Shown here piece by piece: positions 62,145 to 64,000 of a DNA stretch of 64,000 nt. The DNA is from a sulfur-oxidizing endosymbiont of Gigantopelta aegis. Lineage in GTDB: Bacteria; Pseudomonadota; Gammaproteobacteria; GRL18. Every line of letters starts with the position of its first letter. Position 1 is the first letter of the stretch. A program made the translations under genes and the position numbers. The stretch covers positions 62,001-126,000 of the forward strand of contig NZ_JAEHGE010000002.1 in the NCBI RefSeq assembly GCF_016097415.1, read 5' to 3'. Below the pieces are notes generated by a model that worked only from the letters and a program-made list of their open reading frames with translations, searched no databases and had not been told where the DNA came from.

Positions 62145-63890
62145 ATGAGTTCAATCAGACGCGTTCTACCATTTTTAAGATGGTTTCCAATGACTGGAAA
62201 TACCGTCAAGACAGATATTATTGCCGGTATCACTGTCGCTCTGGTGCTTATTCCTCAATCAATGGCCTATGCATCTCTCGCTGGACTGCCTGCGTATTTT
62301 GGTTTGTATGCCGCCTTTCTTCCAGTCATGATTGCTGCACTATGGGGTTCATCGAGCCAGCTTGGCACGGGGCCGGTGGCAGTTGTCTCTTTATTGACTG
62401 CATCAGCAATCACGCCATTAGCGGTGGTTGGCTCACCAGAATTTGTTTCTTTGGCAATCATGCTAGCCTTTCTCGTTGGAGTGTTCCAGTTTATGCTGGG
62501 GGTCTTCAAACTGGGCGTTATCGTCAACTTTTTATCACATCCCGTTATCGTGGGCTTCACCAATGCGGCAGCAATTATCATCGCCCTATCTCAGGTTAAT
62601 AAGATCTTTGGCGTTGAAAAAGAACGCAGTGAGTTTTTTATCAATGACATCTGGGGGGTGGTGCTAAATCTGGATGAAACGCATTTACTAACCTTGATTT
62701 TTGGCCTGGGTTCTATTGCTGGTATTATGTTTGCCAGAAAAAAATGGCCTAGAGTCCCCGGTGTATTGATTGCAGTTACCGGGACAATTCTGATTAGTTG
62801 GGTCATTGATTTTGAAGGCATGAACGGCGCTGTGGTAGGAGTGATTCCAGAAGGCCTACCATCGATTGCGATGCCCACTTTTAATATGGAAGTATTTGGC
62901 ACTCTAGTAACAAGTGCCATTGTTATTTCCCTCATTGGCTTTATGGAAGCGATTTCTATTGCCAAGGCCATGGCGGCAAAAACCAAAGAGCGTATCGATC
63001 CCAGCCAGGAATTAATCGGTCAGGGTTTGGGAAACATGTTAGGCGCTATGACCTCATCTTATCCAACCAGTGGTTCTTTTTCTCGTTCAGCGGTGAATAT
63101 AAATGCCGGTGCATTAACAGGAATGTCATCGGTTTATACTGGTATTATTGTTCTTGTCACCTTACTGTTTCTTACACCGCTACTGCATCACCTGCCCAAG
63201 GCAGTACTTGCGGCAGTGATCATGACCGCTGTTTTTGGTCTGATTAACTTCAAAGCAATGATTCATGCATGGCATGCATCAAAGCATGATGGTATTGCTT
63301 CTATTGTAACCTTTGTTGCGACTTTGGGCTTTGCTCCACATCTTGATAAGGGCATTATGATTGGCGGCGGACTGGCAATTTTGCTCTATCTTTATCGTAC
63401 TATGAGTCCGCGTGTGGCGATTTTAGGACGTTATAAAGATGGTACTTTACGCGATGTGAAAGTCAATGATCTGAAAACTTCTGATCAAATTATCGCCATT
63501 CGTTTTGATGGTTCTTTATACTTTGCCAATGTTGCCTTTTTTGAAGATGCCATTCTTGAAGCTGTGAGTGATAAGCCAAAAGCCGAATATATTTTAGTCG
63601 TCGGTGATGCAATTAATCAATTAGATGCCTCCGGTGAAGAAGTCTTACATCACTTGAATGAACGTCTCAAAGAAAATAATATTCAGTTGGTATTCAGTGG
63701 TCTAAAACGTCAGATCTTGCTAGTGCTTCGCCGCACGGGCTTGTTTGATGAAATTGGTCAGGAAAATATCTTTGCCAATGAAGACATGGCGCTGGAAGCA
63801 ATCTATAAACGACTCGGAGAATCTTCTGAGTTTGATTCGGCTAATTGCCCTTTAACTTTCCCTAAGCAGATCATCAGAAAGACAGCATAA
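62145..63890 (+). CDS. SulP/SLC26-family inorganic anion transporter
   Basis: This 581-residue inner-membrane transporter has multiple hydrophobic helices in residues about 20-410 and a cytoplasmic STAS domain in about 440-555. The family signature lies near the N-terminus (IAGITVALVLIPQSMAYASL, then GLPAYFGLYAAFLPVMIAAL), with SSYPTSGSFSRSAVN in the core. The STAS domain includes VVGDAINQLDASGEEVLHHL. Family members carry sulfate, bicarbonate or other anions; the substrate cannot be read from the sequence. The start is an ATG at 62145. It is intact and appears monocistronic. Confidence 0.92.
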   Translation: MSSIRRVLPFLRWFPMTGNTVKTDIIAGITVALVLIPQSMAYASLAGLPAYFGLYAAFLPVMIAALWGSSSQLGTGPVAVVSLLTASAITPLAVVGSPEFVSLAIMLAFLVGVFQFMLGVFKLGVIVNFLSHPVIVGFTNAAAIIIALSQVNKIFGVEKERSEFFINDIWGVVLNLDETHLLTLIFGLGSIAGIMFARKKWPRVPGVLIAVTGTILISWVIDFEGMNGAVVGVIPEGLPSIAMPTFNMEVFGTLVTSAIVISLIGFMEAISIAKAMAAKTKERIDPSQELIGQGLGNMLGAMTSSYPTSGSFSRSAVNINAGALTGMSSVYTGIIVLVTLLFLTPLLHHLPKAVLAAVIMTAVFGLINFKAMIHAWHASKHDGIASIVTFVATLGFAPHLDKGIMIGGGLAILLYLYRTMSPRVAILGRYKDGTLRDVKVNDLKTSDQIIAIRFDGSLYFANVAFFEDAILEAVSDKPKAEYILVVGDAINQLDASGEEVLHHLNERLKENNIQLVFSGLKRQILLVLRRTGLFDEIGQENIFANEDMALEAIYKRLGESSEFDSANCPLTFPKQIIRKTA

Positions 63891-63959
63891 AAGGGGGTCG
63901 AAACAGGTTTTTGGGTTAAATTCAGAATGAGGCAGGCTGCACTGGGGTGTTCAGCATTT

Positions 63960-64000
63960 GTAGGGTGGACATGCTTTTTGTGCCCACGCTGAAAAGTGTG
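63960..64000. repeat. Family 1 repeat, cut by the window end
   Basis: GTAGGGTGGACATGC and TTTTTGTGCCCACGCTG match the left half of the family-1 repeats; the rest lies outside the window. Confidence 0.7.

Overview
The window looks like a low-GC gammaproteobacterial chromosome. The evidence is gene content and synteny: a YfhM-like alpha-2-macroglobulin next to pbpC, a crp/vfr gene divergent from a YhfA-type osmC, rsmJ, srkA, a DUF3549 gene, rnd, a DUF3301 gene and a trpEGDC-bioA cluster. I cannot name the genus. Short hairpin repeats and insertion sequences are very abundant, which suggests a genome undergoing IS expansion and gene decay.

Layout. 1-8104: end of a sensor-like NMT1/THI5 protein, then the alpha-2-macroglobulin/PbpC pair (pbpC frameshifted). 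8168-8404: two families of small palindromic repeats. 8412-22864: one very large AsmA-like gene on the minus strand, broken by two insertions. The first is an IS3-family element (about 18154-19313). The second is an 8.6-kb transposon-like element (8539-17164) with 26-bp terminal inverted repeats and a 9-bp target duplication. That element carries a zinc-ribbon transposase-like gene and a single-chain Eco57I/type IIG-like restriction-modification gene, and three copies of a second IS3 element (type A) are nested in it. 23489-27688: a large secreted TIGR03790-type protein, cut at its 3' end by an IS66 element. 27629-34826: a graveyard of nested IS66, IS66-like, ISNCY-like and IS3 fragments. 34827-37069: a cnoX-like gene split by an IS3 copy. 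37547-43470: decayed genes (FN3 protein, DUF255/YyaL-like protein, polysaccharide-lyase-14-like protein). 43478-45279: a WYL regulator, an 11-bp tandem array and an IS1595-type remnant. 45336-51112: trpE, trpG, trpD, trpC and bioA. 51167-63890: ordinary chromosomal genes, with one further IS3 insertion in a DsbA-like gene.

How it fits together. The right third and the trp region are intact and ordinary. The left two thirds are dominated by seven nearly identical IS3 copies and by one-base homopolymer indels that break many genes, whereas several very long genes are intact. The main candidate for something new is the restriction-modification-bearing transposon inside the AsmA-like gene. Removing it together with one copy of the 9-bp duplication restores an open reading frame through to a stop codon at 8412. 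This gives unusually direct evidence for its exact ends.
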